Shown here one piece after another: positions 38,867 through 47,722 of a stretch of DNA of 64,000 nt; the stretch's first letter is position 1, and each line of letters begins with the position of its first letter. Origin of the DNA: Rhodoligotrophos sp. CJ14. Its GTDB lineage: Bacteria; Pseudomonadota; Alphaproteobacteria; Rhizobiales; Im1. The DNA lies in NCBI RefSeq assembly GCF_038811545.1, contig NZ_CP133319.1:3356001-3420000 (forward strand). Direction: 5' to 3'. The translations under genes and the position numbers were made by a program. The notes beneath the pieces are model-generated. The model made no database searches. It saw only the letters and a list, made by a program, of their open reading frames with translations, and was not told the origin of the DNA.

Positions 38867-39462
38867 GCAGTAAGACTCCTGCCCGCGACAGCCGCCAACT
38901 CGGCCCGGTATTGCGTCTGATTGTGGAATTCGGGCCGCTGCTCGTCTTCTTCCTGGTCAATGCGCGCGTCAATATTTTCGCTGCCACCGGCGCCTATATG
39001 GTGGCCGCGCTTTTGGCCCTTGCCGTGACATGGGGGATGATCCGTCGCATACCCGTCATGCCTCTGGTCACCGGCATTTTTGTCCTGATTTTCGGTGGGC
39101 TCACGCTGTTTCTGCAGGATGAGCTGTTCATCAAGATGAAGCCCACCATCGTCAATACGCTTTTCGGCGCTATCCTGCTGGGCGGCTTGGCCTTTGGGCG
39201 ATCGCTGCTGAAGCCGGTGCTGGGGGAAGCCCTCGCGCTCCGTGAACCGGGATGGACGAAGCTGACCGTGCGATGGGCCTGCTTCTTCTTTGTGCTGGCC
39301 ATGGCTAACGAGCTGATCTGGCGAAATTTTTCGACGCAATTCTGGGTAAACTTTAAGGTGTTCGGCGTGATGCCGTTGACGATGCTGTTTGCAATGGCGC
39401 AGCTGCCTTTGATCAACAGATATCTCGAAAATGGCGAGGCGCCTGATCGCGGGACTGAGTAA
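38863..39462 (+). CDS. yciB: inner-membrane septation/intracellular septation protein A (YciB/IspZ)
   Basis: 199 aa membrane protein with about five or six hydrophobic helices, the usual YciB size. Conserved segments include EFGPLLVFFLVNAR, ATGAYMVAALLAL, the GGLTLFLQDELFIKMKPT loop, and ANELIWRNFSTQFWVNFKVFG near the end. It takes part in envelope maintenance and division; the mechanism is uncertain. The ATG at 38863 overlaps the ftsY stop by four bases. A strong terminator follows at 39536. Confidence 0.93.
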   Translation: MSSKTPARDSRQLGPVLRLIVEFGPLLVFFLVNARVNIFAATGAYMVAALLALAVTWGMIRRIPVMPLVTGIFVLIFGGLTLFLQDELFIKMKPTIVNTLFGAILLGGLAFGRSLLKPVLGEALALREPGWTKLTVRWACFFFVLAMANELIWRNFSTQFWVNFKVFGVMPLTMLFAMAQLPLINRYLENGEAPDRGTE

Positions 39463-39859
39463 CCAGATCTGACGCCTTGAATTTCCGGAATCTCTGTACA
39501 GATGAAGCGGAATAAGAAAACTGATCGCGTATCGGAGACGGCGGCACCGTCTTTTTTGCGGTGCAATAATTCGAGTCAGGCGGCGTTTCAGATCAGTCCA
39601 AAGGTGAATTTCTGGTTCGCCTGATCTCTATAATGTTCTAGAAAATAGAAACGGCCGGTTGGCATAATCTTTGCGTTTCCGGTTGATCGGGATCGAGGTT
39701 CGTGGCTATCAGCATTTCATGGCTTCGATCTCCACGATTTTGAGTTTCGACAGGAAAAGGGTGGTTTATCCCGGCCCTGGGGGATCGAAGGTCAGAATCT
39801 ATCATGAGGCGGATCAATCCGACCGCACTTTAGTGAGGACTTGCATACGGGGGCAAAGG
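39463..39859. other. yciB-marR intergenic region
   Basis: 397 bases without a supported gene. The first third ends in a clear terminator (39536-39557). The rest is AT-richer than its surroundings and should contain the marR promoter; the short palindrome TTCTAGAA near 39637 could be an operator, but I see no convincing promoter boxes. Confidence 0.5.
39536..39557 (+). terminator. rho-independent terminator of mtaB-ftsY-yciB
   Basis: AGACGG (39536-39541) pairs with CCGTCT (39547-39552) around CGGCA, and the T-run continues to 39557. It is a textbook intrinsic terminator 74 bases after the yciB stop. Confidence 0.85.
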
Positions 39860-40381
39860 ATGACGGACATAGACGAAGTTGCTGATTTAGACAGTTCCGT
39901 ATTTCACTTATTGAAACGTGCAGCTCAGTACGCTTCAAATTTGTTTGCGGACCAAAACGGCTATAGCGGACTTACGCACCGGCAATTCACCGTGCTGCTT
40001 GCCGTCGCTCAGAATGAGGGCGCGAGCCAAACTCAGCTTGTACGCGCAACGGGGATCGATCGCTCGACCTTGGCTGATCTCGTTGCAAGACTGCTGAAGC
40101 ATGGATACTTGCAGCGGAAGCGCACCCGGGAAGACGGACGGACCAACACCATAAAGCTGTCGGCAGCCGGAAGACGGGCCTTGCAAGCTGCTCAACCCGG
40201 TGCTGCCGCTGTGGATCGGGAAATCCTGAACGCCGTTCCGAAACCATTGCAGAGTGATTTCTTGAATGCTCTCAATGCGATCTCTCACGCCTACTCCCTC
40301 CATATGGAACAGGCTGAGGACCGCGCCGAATCCAAAATCGTGGAAGTGAAGCCCCGGCGGCGCATCCGCGTGGAAGCCTAA
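39860..40381 (+). CDS. MarR-family transcriptional regulator
   Basis: 173 aa. The winged helix spans about 38-105: LTHRQFTVLLAVAQNEGASQ, TQLVRATGIDRSTLADLVARL as recognition helix and KRTREDGRTNTIKLSAAGR as the wing with the usual DxR. N- and C-terminal helices would form the dimer interface; the C-terminus is basic (KPRRRIRVE). No obvious partner gene: the DMT exporter downstream is on the opposite strand, convergent. The ATG at 39860 begins MTDIDEVADLDSS; the long upstream frame is non-coding leader. Confidence 0.9.
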   Translation: MTDIDEVADLDSSVFHLLKRAAQYASNLFADQNGYSGLTHRQFTVLLAVAQNEGASQTQLVRATGIDRSTLADLVARLLKHGYLQRKRTREDGRTNTIKLSAAGRRALQAAQPGAAAVDREILNAVPKPLQSDFLNALNAISHAYSLHMEQAEDRAESKIVEVKPRRRIRVEA

Positions 40382-40645
40382 TCCCTCCGGCATTTCTGAC
40401 TGTCGGTGAGTCGGTTCGTGGGGGGCCGACATTTACCGGCTATCTGTCTCGAAATGATACGGACGTCTCAGAATTAACCATCCGACAGAGTATCGATCGC
40501 GATAAAGTCTTCCCATTATCGGCTGTGAGGCCACCTGAGCAACCGCTCCGGGGGAACGTGCTTATCCGCCTGATGACGCCCTGATGCTCCGGTCGAACCA
40601 TATCGAACCGTTGGAGCACCGACATTGCCGCACTTGCGCCGGCAA

Positions 40646-41539
40646 TCAGCGCCTTTGCGACACCAGCGCGACCCCCGCCATGCAAACGACCATCCCTGCG
40701 ATTTGCAGGAGGTTCAGCGTCTCGCCGAACAAGAGATAGGCGAGGATCGCAGTAGACGCTGGAACGAGATAAAACAGCCCCGCGACTTTCGAAACGTTTC
40801 CATAGCGAAGCAGCAGGGTGAATAGGCTGATCGCGCCAATGGAAAGCACCACAACCATCCAGCCAAGCGCGAAGACGAATTCCGCCGTCGGGTTGATGGC
40901 GAAGCGCTCGAACAGAATGGCACAGACCATCGAGATCACCAGGGCACCGGCAAATTGGCACGCGGTGCCTGTGACGAGGCTCGACTGGCCGGTGAAGCGC
41001 TTCTGATAGATGGAGCCGATTGAGATGGACAGGATGCCAATGAACAGCATGCCCAGCCCCTCGAGACTGACGCCCTGATCGCCGATATTGAGCTTCGGCC
41101 AGATCACCATGGCAACGCCGAGGAGACCGAGAGCCAGCCCGGCCCAGTTGCGCCACGTCAGACGTTCGCCGATAAACCGCGCCAGCAGCGAGGTAATGAG
41201 CGGTTGCAGGCCGACAATAAGGGCCGAAATGCCTGCCGGCATTCCCCGCGAGATTGTCCAGAACACGGTGCCGAGATAGATGCCGTGAACCAGCACCCCC
41301 GTTGTCATGCCGTGCAATGCCTCCCGTGGCGCAGGTCGCGGCAGGCGCAAAATGACGGCGGTGATCATCAGCAGCACTACGGTGAGCGCAAATCTGAGGC
41401 TTAGGAAGGTGAACGGTTCCGCGTAGGGAAGCCCGAACTTCGCGCCGATGAACCCGGTCGACCACAGAAACACGAACAAGCCGGGCGCCAGGCGCAGCCA
41501 TGAGGGCTGTGAGGATTTTTCTGAGGGCATTGAGACCAT
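40646..41539 (-). CDS. EamA/DMT-superfamily exporter
   Basis: 297 aa with ten predicted membrane helices in two EamA repeats: GLFVFLWSTGFIGAKFGLPYAEP opens the first and SISIGSIYQKRF bridges to the second, which ends in LLFGETLNLLQIAGMVVCMAGVAL. Such proteins export amino acids or metabolites; the substrate is unknown. The ATG at 41539 or one nine bases in is the start. The 264-bp gap on its 3' side toward marR has no gene that I can support. Confidence 0.9.
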   Translation of the reverse strand: MVSMPSEKSSQPSWLRLAPGLFVFLWSTGFIGAKFGLPYAEPFTFLSLRFALTVVLLMITAVILRLPRPAPREALHGMTTGVLVHGIYLGTVFWTISRGMPAGISALIVGLQPLITSLLARFIGERLTWRNWAGLALGLLGVAMVIWPKLNIGDQGVSLEGLGMLFIGILSISIGSIYQKRFTGQSSLVTGTACQFAGALVISMVCAILFERFAINPTAEFVFALGWMVVVLSIGAISLFTLLLRYGNVSKVAGLFYLVPASTAILAYLLFGETLNLLQIAGMVVCMAGVALVSQRR

Positions 41540-41704
41540 GGCGGCGTCATAGCCTAAGCGCGCGCCGGCTCAAACTGTTCTGTGGACGAGCGCGTCGCAT
41601 TCGCGTCGGGCCTAAAAGGCGTCGGCACATGTCCTATATCTTGTCCCATGTGTGGAAGCCCACAGCATGATCCGAAACGCTGAACCAGGAGCGGTAGGAA
41701 CGCG

Positions 41705-42445
41705 ATGATTGATCCTCAGAAGCTGCTTGAGCAGTTCCTTGGCGGCAAGGCTGGCGGTATAGCAAGGCAGATCCCCGGGCTCGATAAGCTTGGGGGTGGA
41801 CATGGCAAACCGGCTGGCTTTGGCGGTTTGGCGCAGGGCACTCTGGCAACCGGGGTGATCGGCTTGTTGCTGGGCAGCAAGCGCGGCCGCAAGCTCGCCT
41901 CCAATGCTCTGGTCTATGGTGGGCTGGCAGCGCTCGGCGGCATCGCCTACAAGGCCTATCGTGACTGGCAGGCCCAGCAGCAGGCGGCTACCCCCGTCGG
42001 GTCGGATGCGACTGCCATGGCTGGCGCCATATCCAAGGCTGAGACTACCGGCTTCTTGCCGCCGCAATCCGATGCCGCTGCCAGAGGCGAGCTCAGCATG
42101 GCGGTTCTGCGCGCCATGATCGCTGCCGCCAAGGCCGACGGCCATATCGATGCTGAAGAGCAGCAGCGGTTGTTTGGCCATATGGATACGCTCGGCCTCG
42201 GTACGGAAGAGAAGGCCTTCGTCATGGACGAGTTGCGCAAGCCGCTAGACATTGATGCGGTCGTGCGCGGGGTCAAGTCGCCGGAGCAGGCTGTGGAGAT
42301 CTATGCAGCTTCGCTGCTCGCCATCGATCCCGATCACCCGGCCGAAAAGGCCTATCTGGATGAGCTCGCACGCCGCCTTCAGCTGGCGCCGGATCTCGTC
42401 GCACATATCACTGCCGAGGTTGCCGCTGCAACCGAGCCCACTTGA
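41705..42445 (+). CDS. DUF533 / TerB-like domain protein
   Basis: 246 aa. An N-terminal amphipathic part with Gly-rich stretches (FLGGKAGGIARQIPG, GFGGLAQGTLATGVIGLLLGSKRGRK) contains one hydrophobic segment and the DUF533 signature ALGGIAYKAYRDW. The C-terminal half is a TerB-like helical domain (LSMAVLRAMIAAAKADGHIDAEEQQRL, with the Asp/Glu cluster typical of metal-linked TerB folds, and EIYAASLLAIDPDHPAEKAYLDEL). Function unknown. It precedes the BrkB gene by 56 bp on the same strand. Confidence 0.88.
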   Translation: MIDPQKLLEQFLGGKAGGIARQIPGLDKLGGGHGKPAGFGGLAQGTLATGVIGLLLGSKRGRKLASNALVYGGLAALGGIAYKAYRDWQAQQQAATPVGSDATAMAGAISKAETTGFLPPQSDAAARGELSMAVLRAMIAAAKADGHIDAEEQQRLFGHMDTLGLGTEEKAFVMDELRKPLDIDAVVRGVKSPEQAVEIYAASLLAIDPDHPAEKAYLDELARRLQLAPDLVAHITAEVAAATEPT

Positions 42446-42501
42446 CAGTGTGACAAGAATCCGCGCGCATCGGCCATGTCTTTGAGGTAAGCGACGGCGG
42501 C

Positions 42502-43428
42502 ATGGCGCAGGGCGGTAAATACGGATATCTCTTCGGCGACTCGCCGACCCGCAAAGATGGCACGCTGAAGCCGTTTTGGACCATTTTCTTCACGGCATTC
42601 TGGCGGCTCTGGGACGATGCGGCTATTCCCTTGGCAGGGAATATCGCCTTTCGCATGATTTTGGCGATATTCCCTTTTCTGGTCGTCCTCACCGCTCTTG
42701 CGGGATTCATTGGAGACACGCACCTCGCCTCCGCCCTGATCGATTACCTCCTGAGTGTTGCGCCACCGCAACTGGTCGAGCCTCTGGTGCCAGAGATCAG
42801 ATCGGTACTGACCGAACAGCGCCGGGGCGCTCTGAGTATCGGCATTCTGCTGACCATCTGGTCGGCCTCCGGCGGGGTGGATAGTGTGCGCGTTGCCCTC
42901 AACCGTGCCTATGGTCTGATCGAGCACCGTTCCGCATTCATCTTGTTTCTTCAGAACATCATGTTCGTGATTGGTGGCGCCCTCCTGATGCTGGCTGTGG
43001 CCTTTTTGATTGTGCTCGCGCCAATCATCAAGTCTCTCGCCGTCCGCTACGTCCCGGATCTTGATCGGTGGCCGCAGATCTATGATATGCTTCGCTATCC
43101 CTTCGCGGTCGTGCTGTTGACCCTGGGGCTGACCGTCGCGCATATTTTCCTGCCAGCCACCTGGCGGCACATGCGTGACCTGTGGCTCGGGATCACCTTC
43201 ACCGTGGTCGTCTGGCTCGTCCTGGCCGCTGTCTACTCCATGTATCTGTCCAATTTCAGTCAGTTTGCCAGCACCTATGCTGGGCTCGCCGGCATCATCG
43301 CGGCGCTGTTTTTTATCTATCTGGGCGCCCTCGTGTTGATTCTTGGAGGAGAGCTCAACCGCATGATGCGGCTTCGCCGCAAAGTGCGAGAGAAATTGGC
43401 TGCGGACCTGATGCAGGGCGCGACATGA
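42502..43428 (+). CDS. YihY/BrkB-family inner-membrane protein
   Basis: 308 aa, about six membrane helices. The family hallmarks are AGNIAFRMILAIFPFLVVLTAL near the N-terminus (residues about 45-65), SIGILLTIWSASGGVDSVRVALNRAYG, and the final YAGLAGIIAALFFIYLGALVLILGGELNR. Once called ribonuclease BN, the family is now thought to be a membrane transporter or factor of unknown substrate. The stop overlaps the start of the downstream methyltransferase gene (ATGA), implying coupled translation. Confidence 0.93.
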   Translation: MAQGGKYGYLFGDSPTRKDGTLKPFWTIFFTAFWRLWDDAAIPLAGNIAFRMILAIFPFLVVLTALAGFIGDTHLASALIDYLLSVAPPQLVEPLVPEIRSVLTEQRRGALSIGILLTIWSASGGVDSVRVALNRAYGLIEHRSAFILFLQNIMFVIGGALLMLAVAFLIVLAPIIKSLAVRYVPDLDRWPQIYDMLRYPFAVVLLTLGLTVAHIFLPATWRHMRDLWLGITFTVVVWLVLAAVYSMYLSNFSQFASTYAGLAGIIAALFFIYLGALVLILGGELNRMMRLRRKVREKLAADLMQGAT

Positions 43429-44180
43429 GATCAACGCTATTTGAATACGTGAGCACATTACATGCTGGCCGGCCTTGGGGAACGATGCTCGATGCGGGAA
43501 CAGGGCCTTGGTCTGCTCAATGGGTGTCAAGCCTCGACACGCCTCGCTGGACGGGTGTCACCGGTTCCCATAAAATGGCCGACGATGTAATGAAGGCCGT
43601 GGCCGATCGCTTGCGGCCAGAGGATCGCATCGTCGTCGGCTATTGGTCCGATCAGTCGCTGCTTGCAGGTGAAGTCTACGATACTGTGCTTGCCGACTAT
43701 CTCCTGGGCGCGATCGACGGGTTTACTCCCTACGCCCAGTACACGCTATTTGAGCGCCTCCGACCGCTGGTGGGGAACCGCCTCTATGTCATCGGCCTCG
43801 AGCCCTATGTCCCTTACACGCCCAGCACGCAGGCCGGCCGCATAATCTGTGAAATCGGGCGGCTGCGGGATGCTTGCCTCCTGCTGGCTGCATCGCGGCC
43901 ATACCGGGAATATCCCTCCGATTGGACGGTTTCTCACCTCGAGAGCGCCGGGTATCGGATTGTCGATCGCAAGTCATTTCCCATCATCTACGACCAGCGT
44001 TTCATCAACGGCGCGCTCGACATGTCCGTCGATCTGACCAAGCGCTTGAGCGATCGGCAATTGGCCGAGGCCTTACAGCAGCACGCCGAAGATCTGCGCA
44101 AGAGAGCCTTAGCCCTTCATAAAGCGGAAGGAGGGCTCCGTCACGGTGCAGATTATGTAATTACCGCCGAGCCAGCGTGA
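43425..44180 (+). CDS. class I SAM-dependent methyltransferase-like protein
   Basis: 251 aa. The glycine-rich loop TMLDAGTGPWSAQW (20-33) resembles SAM motif I, followed by an acidic motif-IV-like YDTVLADYLLGAIDGF and EPYVPYTPSTQAGRIICEIG. The C-terminal third is helical and charged. It may act on a small polar acceptor; substrate unknown. Start ATG 43425 lies within the stop of the BrkB gene (ATGA overlap). The CDP-alcohol phosphatidyltransferase gene follows. I do not recognise a specific family name, so the catalytic activity is inference from the motif. Confidence 0.75.
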   Translation: MRSTLFEYVSTLHAGRPWGTMLDAGTGPWSAQWVSSLDTPRWTGVTGSHKMADDVMKAVADRLRPEDRIVVGYWSDQSLLAGEVYDTVLADYLLGAIDGFTPYAQYTLFERLRPLVGNRLYVIGLEPYVPYTPSTQAGRIICEIGRLRDACLLLAASRPYREYPSDWTVSHLESAGYRIVDRKSFPIIYDQRFINGALDMSVDLTKRLSDRQLAEALQQHAEDLRKRALALHKAEGGLRHGADYVITAEPA

Positions 44181-44310
44181 TTGTGCCGGCACAGGCTCGT
44201 AGTCCCGCCGGTTGGCTGCAAGCTCAACCGTAACAGAGTCGTGTTATACGTTGCGTCCTCTCGGCCGAACGCCTATCCAAGTCGAAAATATTGGATCGGG
44301 CATCGGACAA

Positions 44311-45459
44311 ATGATATCAGCCAAGGAAGGGGCTGGCGATACAGCCCGCTCGGCATATTTTATCGGGCAAGACAGGGTAGCCCTCTGGCACATGTCGCCC
44401 GCCGAACGCCTGCGCCGCCAGCTGGCACGGCAAGGCATTCCGGTAATGCCGTCTGTTCCGGCCGAGGCGTCATCTTCTCCTGTCCTGCTGTTTCGATCCG
44501 ATGCCGTCATGGATGATGGGGTGATCACCGCTCTGGCTGCCGCGCCGGAAACCGTGCTCATTACGGCCGATCGCGAGCCCCTTGCCTTGTGCTGCACGGG
44601 TGCGGAAGCGCCCCGCGCCGCCAGTCTGCTGACATCGAACACCTTGCCGGCTCAATCCGGCTACCGGACGGTCACCGCGGTTCAGCTCGCGGGCTCGCAC
44701 AACGCGCAGCTTCGCAAGCGCCAGGACGCTTATGCGGCGCGAGTGACCCCTCAGACCGCCTCCCACATCGAGCGCCAGCTGTTCGATGCCTCCTATAAGG
44801 GCGTGACCGATGTCGTGACCAAATATCTCTGGCCCGGTATTGCCTTTCGCGCCGTCCAGCTCTGTACCCGGTTTCGCATCACGCCCAACCAGGTGACAAT
44901 GGCGAGCCTCCTCTTTGCTCTGGCGGCTCTGGCGCTGTTCTGGCAGGGGGCATTCGTCTCTGGCTTGCTCTGCGCCTGGGTGATGGCTCTGCTCGACACG
45001 GTCGACGGCAAGCTTGCCCGGGTCACAGCCACCTCCAGCAAATGGGGAAATGTCTTTGACCACGGCATCGACCTCATCGCTCCGCCATTATGGTGGCTGG
45101 GATGGTGGGTTGGCCTCGACGGTGCCGCTCCGGGCGGATCGGTCATGATGCTCGCCGCTGTCCTCATCGGCCATATCGCCGGCAAGCTTGTGGAGCAGGC
45201 TTTCATCTCCACCTTCGGTCTCAAGATCCATGTCTGGCGGCCGTTCGACTCGACCTTCCGCCTCTTCACAGCCCGGCGGAATCCCAATGTGGTGATCCTG
45301 ACCGTGATCACCCTGCTGGCAGATCCCTCGCTGGCTTATGTGGCGATGATGGCGTGGATCTATACCAGCCTGCTGGTTCACATCGGACGCTATGTCTACG
45401 CCCTGGATATGCGCTCAAAAGGTGCGCCCATCCGCACCTGGCTTGAGGAAGGTGCCTGA
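44311..45459 (+). CDS. CDP-alcohol phosphatidyltransferase with N-terminal extension
   Basis: 382 aa. The CDP-OH motif D-x2-DG-x2-AR-x8-G-x3-D-x3-D is complete (Asp229 to Asp254; DTVDGKLAR and GNVFDHGID), within a set of membrane helices. It joins a CDP-activated group to an alcohol, making a phospholipid or related lipid. The first 150 residues (starting around SAYFIGQDRVALWHMSPAERL) look like a degenerate nucleotidyltransferase domain, as in bifunctional inositol-phosphate enzymes, but key residues are not evident. The ATG at 44311 is chosen; a TTG at 44212 is possible. It follows the methyltransferase by 130 bp. Confidence 0.87.
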   Translation: MISAKEGAGDTARSAYFIGQDRVALWHMSPAERLRRQLARQGIPVMPSVPAEASSSPVLLFRSDAVMDDGVITALAAAPETVLITADREPLALCCTGAEAPRAASLLTSNTLPAQSGYRTVTAVQLAGSHNAQLRKRQDAYAARVTPQTASHIERQLFDASYKGVTDVVTKYLWPGIAFRAVQLCTRFRITPNQVTMASLLFALAALALFWQGAFVSGLLCAWVMALLDTVDGKLARVTATSSKWGNVFDHGIDLIAPPLWWLGWWVGLDGAAPGGSVMMLAAVLIGHIAGKLVEQAFISTFGLKIHVWRPFDSTFRLFTARRNPNVVILTVITLLADPSLAYVAMMAWIYTSLLVHIGRYVYALDMRSKGAPIRTWLEEGA

Positions 45460-45504
45460 ACTCAGCGAGTGACCCGCGCCGCAAGGCGGCACGGGTCCGT
45501 TATG

Positions 45505-46173
45505 TCAGATCTCTTCGTCGCTTCCGAACAGCCCGTCGAAGAAGCCGCCTTCATCCCCTTCATCCTCTTGGGCAGCCTCGTCCTCCTGATTGGAGGCATC
45601 TTGAGCTGAACTGTCCTTGGCATCGTTGGCCTGATCAGAGGCAGGCTGCCCGCTGGCAGGTGTGGCCGATGCCGGATTGCTGCCGAACATGCCAGCAACG
45701 GCATTCCCGAGCAGAACGCCACCAGCAACACCCATTGCCGTCTGGGCGGCACCCGCGAGGAAGCCTCCGCCACCGCGCGCTTGTCCAAAGCCCGATTGCC
45801 CCATGGGTGCGGGTGAAGGGCCGCCGGAATAGCCGCGCGCCGTATCACGCGCGCCGACGCTGGGCACCGAACCGCTCCCTTGGCTCTGCGGGCGACCACC
45901 GCCGAACAGGCTGGACAGGAAGCCGCCGGACGGGGCGGTGTCGCGCCTATCGGCCAGTTGACGCTCGAGCTCGTCGATGCGCTGCTGGGCGTCCTCCAGC
46001 GCAAAGTTCTGCATCACGATCGTCTGCGCCATGAAGTAAGGAGATGCGGGCTGCTGCCGCACAAATCTATCGATGAGCGCCTGTGCCTCTGCATCGCGCG
46101 GTCCTGCCTGCCGCTCGACCTCGCCGAGCTTGCGAAACAGGTCTTCGATCGCTGCACGGTCCTGATCATTCAT
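45505..46173 (-). CDS. DUF2076 protein
   Basis: 222 aa. The DUF2076 N-terminus (MNDQDRAAIEDLFRKLGEVERQAGPRD, then EAQALIDRFVRQQPASPYFMAQTI and a coiled LEDAQQRIDELERQL) is intact. A Gly/Ser-rich middle (FLSSLFGGG, GFLAGAAQTAMGVAGGVLLGNAVAGMFG) and a very acidic C-terminus (EDEAAQEDEGDEGG, ending FFDGLFGSDEEI) follow. The family is linked to periplasmic or envelope stress functions without a settled role. AAAGGAG lies seven bases before the ATG. It is 36 bp after the Bax-inhibitor-1 gene, same strand. Confidence 0.9.
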   Translation of the reverse strand: MNDQDRAAIEDLFRKLGEVERQAGPRDAEAQALIDRFVRQQPASPYFMAQTIVMQNFALEDAQQRIDELERQLADRRDTAPSGGFLSSLFGGGRPQSQGSGSVPSVGARDTARGYSGGPSPAPMGQSGFGQARGGGGFLAGAAQTAMGVAGGVLLGNAVAGMFGSNPASATPASGQPASDQANDAKDSSAQDASNQEDEAAQEDEGDEGGFFDGLFGSDEEI

Positions 46174-46209
46174 GATCGACTCCTTTGAGGCGTTCTCGAA
46201 TGGGCGGGA

Positions 46210-46932
46210 TTACTCCCGCTCACCCGTGAAGTTGAGCAGAAGCTGGAAGATGTTGACAAAGTTCAGGTACAGCGAGAGTGCCCCGAACACCGCCAGCTTC
46301 TGCAGCGATTCCTCGCCGAAGCTCTCCGCATACTGCTCCTTGATGTTCTGCGTGTCCCAGGCGGTGAGCCCGACGAAGACCAGGATACCGATCACCGAGA
46401 CCACGAACTGCAGCGCGCTCGAAGCAAGGAAGATGTTCACGATGCTCGCGATGATCACGCCGATGAGGCCCATGATCAGCAGCGAGCCGAATTTCGAGAG
46501 GTCACGCTTCGTGGTATAGCCGTAAAGGCTTGTTGCGCCGAACATCGCGGCTGCGATGAAGAAGGTCCGCGCGATGCTGGTGCCCGTGAACACGAGGAAC
46601 ACTGAGGCAAGCGACAGCCCCATCACGGCGCAGAAAGCCCAGAAGGTCATCTGTGCCGCGGAAGCGGACATGGCGTGAATGCGGAAGCTGAAGAAGAAGA
46701 CGAAGGCCAGCGGGGCCAGCATCACCACCCACTTCAGCGGCGATTGGAAAATCGGCACATAGAGCGCGGGTGTGTTGCCAACGATGAAGGCAACGGCGCC
46801 GGTCAGCACCAGGCCCAGGGCCATGTAGTTGAAGACCCGCAGCATATGCTGCCGCAAGCCCTCGTCAAACAAGGCGGCATCGACGCGGGGAGCCGCAGTC
46901 GGCCGGCTGAAGCCGTAATTAGGCGTGTTCAT
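46210..46932 (-). CDS. Bax inhibitor-1 / YccA-family membrane protein
   Basis: 240 aa with seven hydrophobic helices. BI-1 hallmarks are seen: HMLRVFNYMALGLVLTGAVAFI, the FSFRIHAMSASAAQMTFWAF pair, GATSLYGYTTKRDLSKFGS, and the C-terminal FVGLTAWDTQNIKEQYAE with conserved Asp residues that gate calcium in related proteins. In E. coli the relatives YccA and YbhL interact with FtsH or act on ions. It lies 25 bp after the anti-sigma gene and may belong to the same transcript. Confidence 0.95.
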   Translation of the reverse strand: MNTPNYGFSRPTAAPRVDAALFDEGLRQHMLRVFNYMALGLVLTGAVAFIVGNTPALYVPIFQSPLKWVVMLAPLAFVFFFSFRIHAMSASAAQMTFWAFCAVMGLSLASVFLVFTGTSIARTFFIAAAMFGATSLYGYTTKRDLSKFGSLLIMGLIGVIIASIVNIFLASSALQFVVSVIGILVFVGLTAWDTQNIKEQYAESFGEESLQKLAVFGALSLYLNFVNIFQLLLNFTGERE

Positions 46933-46957
46933 GTTGCATGCTCTCCAGGTTTAGTGA

Positions 46958-47722
46958 TCAGTAAAGTGTCTGAGCGAGCCGGGCTGCGGCCCTCTCCAGA
47001 TCCTTCGCATCGGCATTTGCGACCAGCACATAGGCCACCTCGCCAATCTGCCAGTAGGCTGCCGACTGCCCGTCCCGCACCGCCGTGGCCGGAACCACGT
47101 CAAAGCTGCCAGGCCGGGCAGCGAATAAAGAGGCGCCGCCAAGATCGCTCGCGGTGATGATCAGCTCGACACTGGGCCCGAAGGTCGCCGGCAGGATCTT
47201 GGCATCCCTGACCGTCCATCCCATGGGCAGTCTCGGCAGCTCGATCGCGGTCATGGCGCGGATCTTCTCGGGGTCATACGCGATGTGATCACCCGAAACC
47301 GCTGCCTCATCCCGCTGCATCATTCGGTAGGCATCGAGAGCCTCGCCCACATAGGCAGGCGGCGGCGTGGAAGCATTGACCGCACCAATCGCGAGGGTGC
47401 CGAACTGGGCATGTGCAAACCAGCCGCCCACGAGGCACAGCGCCAGCGCTGCAGCTCGCGCAAATCGGCCGGTCACCCTCTGCCGGTCGATCGCCGCCTC
47501 GAGCCTGCGCGCGGCATTGGCCGTTTCGATATGGGTGACCTTGGGCATGTCGCTCAATGCGAGGCGCAACTCGTCGCGGCTTCTGAGATCGGCCATCACC
47601 CGCGCCGCCGCAGCCGGATTGCGTGCGAGATAGGCTTCCACCTCGATCCGGCGCTCAACCGGGAGCTGGTCATCGACATAGGCGTCGAAATCTGCCTCGG
47701 TGATTGGATCAATCGGATTCAT
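46958..47722 (-). CDS. anti-sigma factor (membrane anchored)
   Basis: 254 aa. The N-terminal anti-sigma domain (ITEADFDAYVDDQLPVERRIEVEAYL, about 7-32) has no zinc-binding cysteine or histidine, so it is a ZAS-like domain without zinc. One transmembrane helix lies at about 87-104 (ARAAALALCLVGGWFAHA). The periplasmic part (about 110-254) contains mixed strands. It would hold the upstream ECF sigma factor at the membrane. The ATG at 47722 has GGAGGTGAG seven bases upstream and overlaps the sigma gene by 14 bp. An upstream TTG at 47734 is less likely. Confidence 0.9.
   Translation of the reverse strand: MNPIDPITEADFDAYVDDQLPVERRIEVEAYLARNPAAAARVMADLRSRDELRLALSDMPKVTHIETANAARRLEAAIDRQRVTGRFARAAALALCLVGGWFAHAQFGTLAIGAVNASTPPPAYVGEALDAYRMMQRDEAAVSGDHIAYDPEKIRAMTAIELPRLPMGWTVRDAKILPATFGPSVELIITASDLGGASLFAARPGSFDVVPATAVRDGQSAAYWQIGEVAYVLVANADAKDLERAAARLAQTLY

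Noticed and set aside
40440..41501. 353-codon minus-strand frame
   Set aside because: Shares the strand with the EamA exporter but in another frame, with no hydrophobic helices or known motifs; the exporter frame is clearly coding.
42379..43530. 383-codon minus-strand frame over the BrkB gene
   Set aside because: Composition rich in His, Gln and Asp as expected from an antisense frame; the BrkB family is unmistakable on the plus strand.
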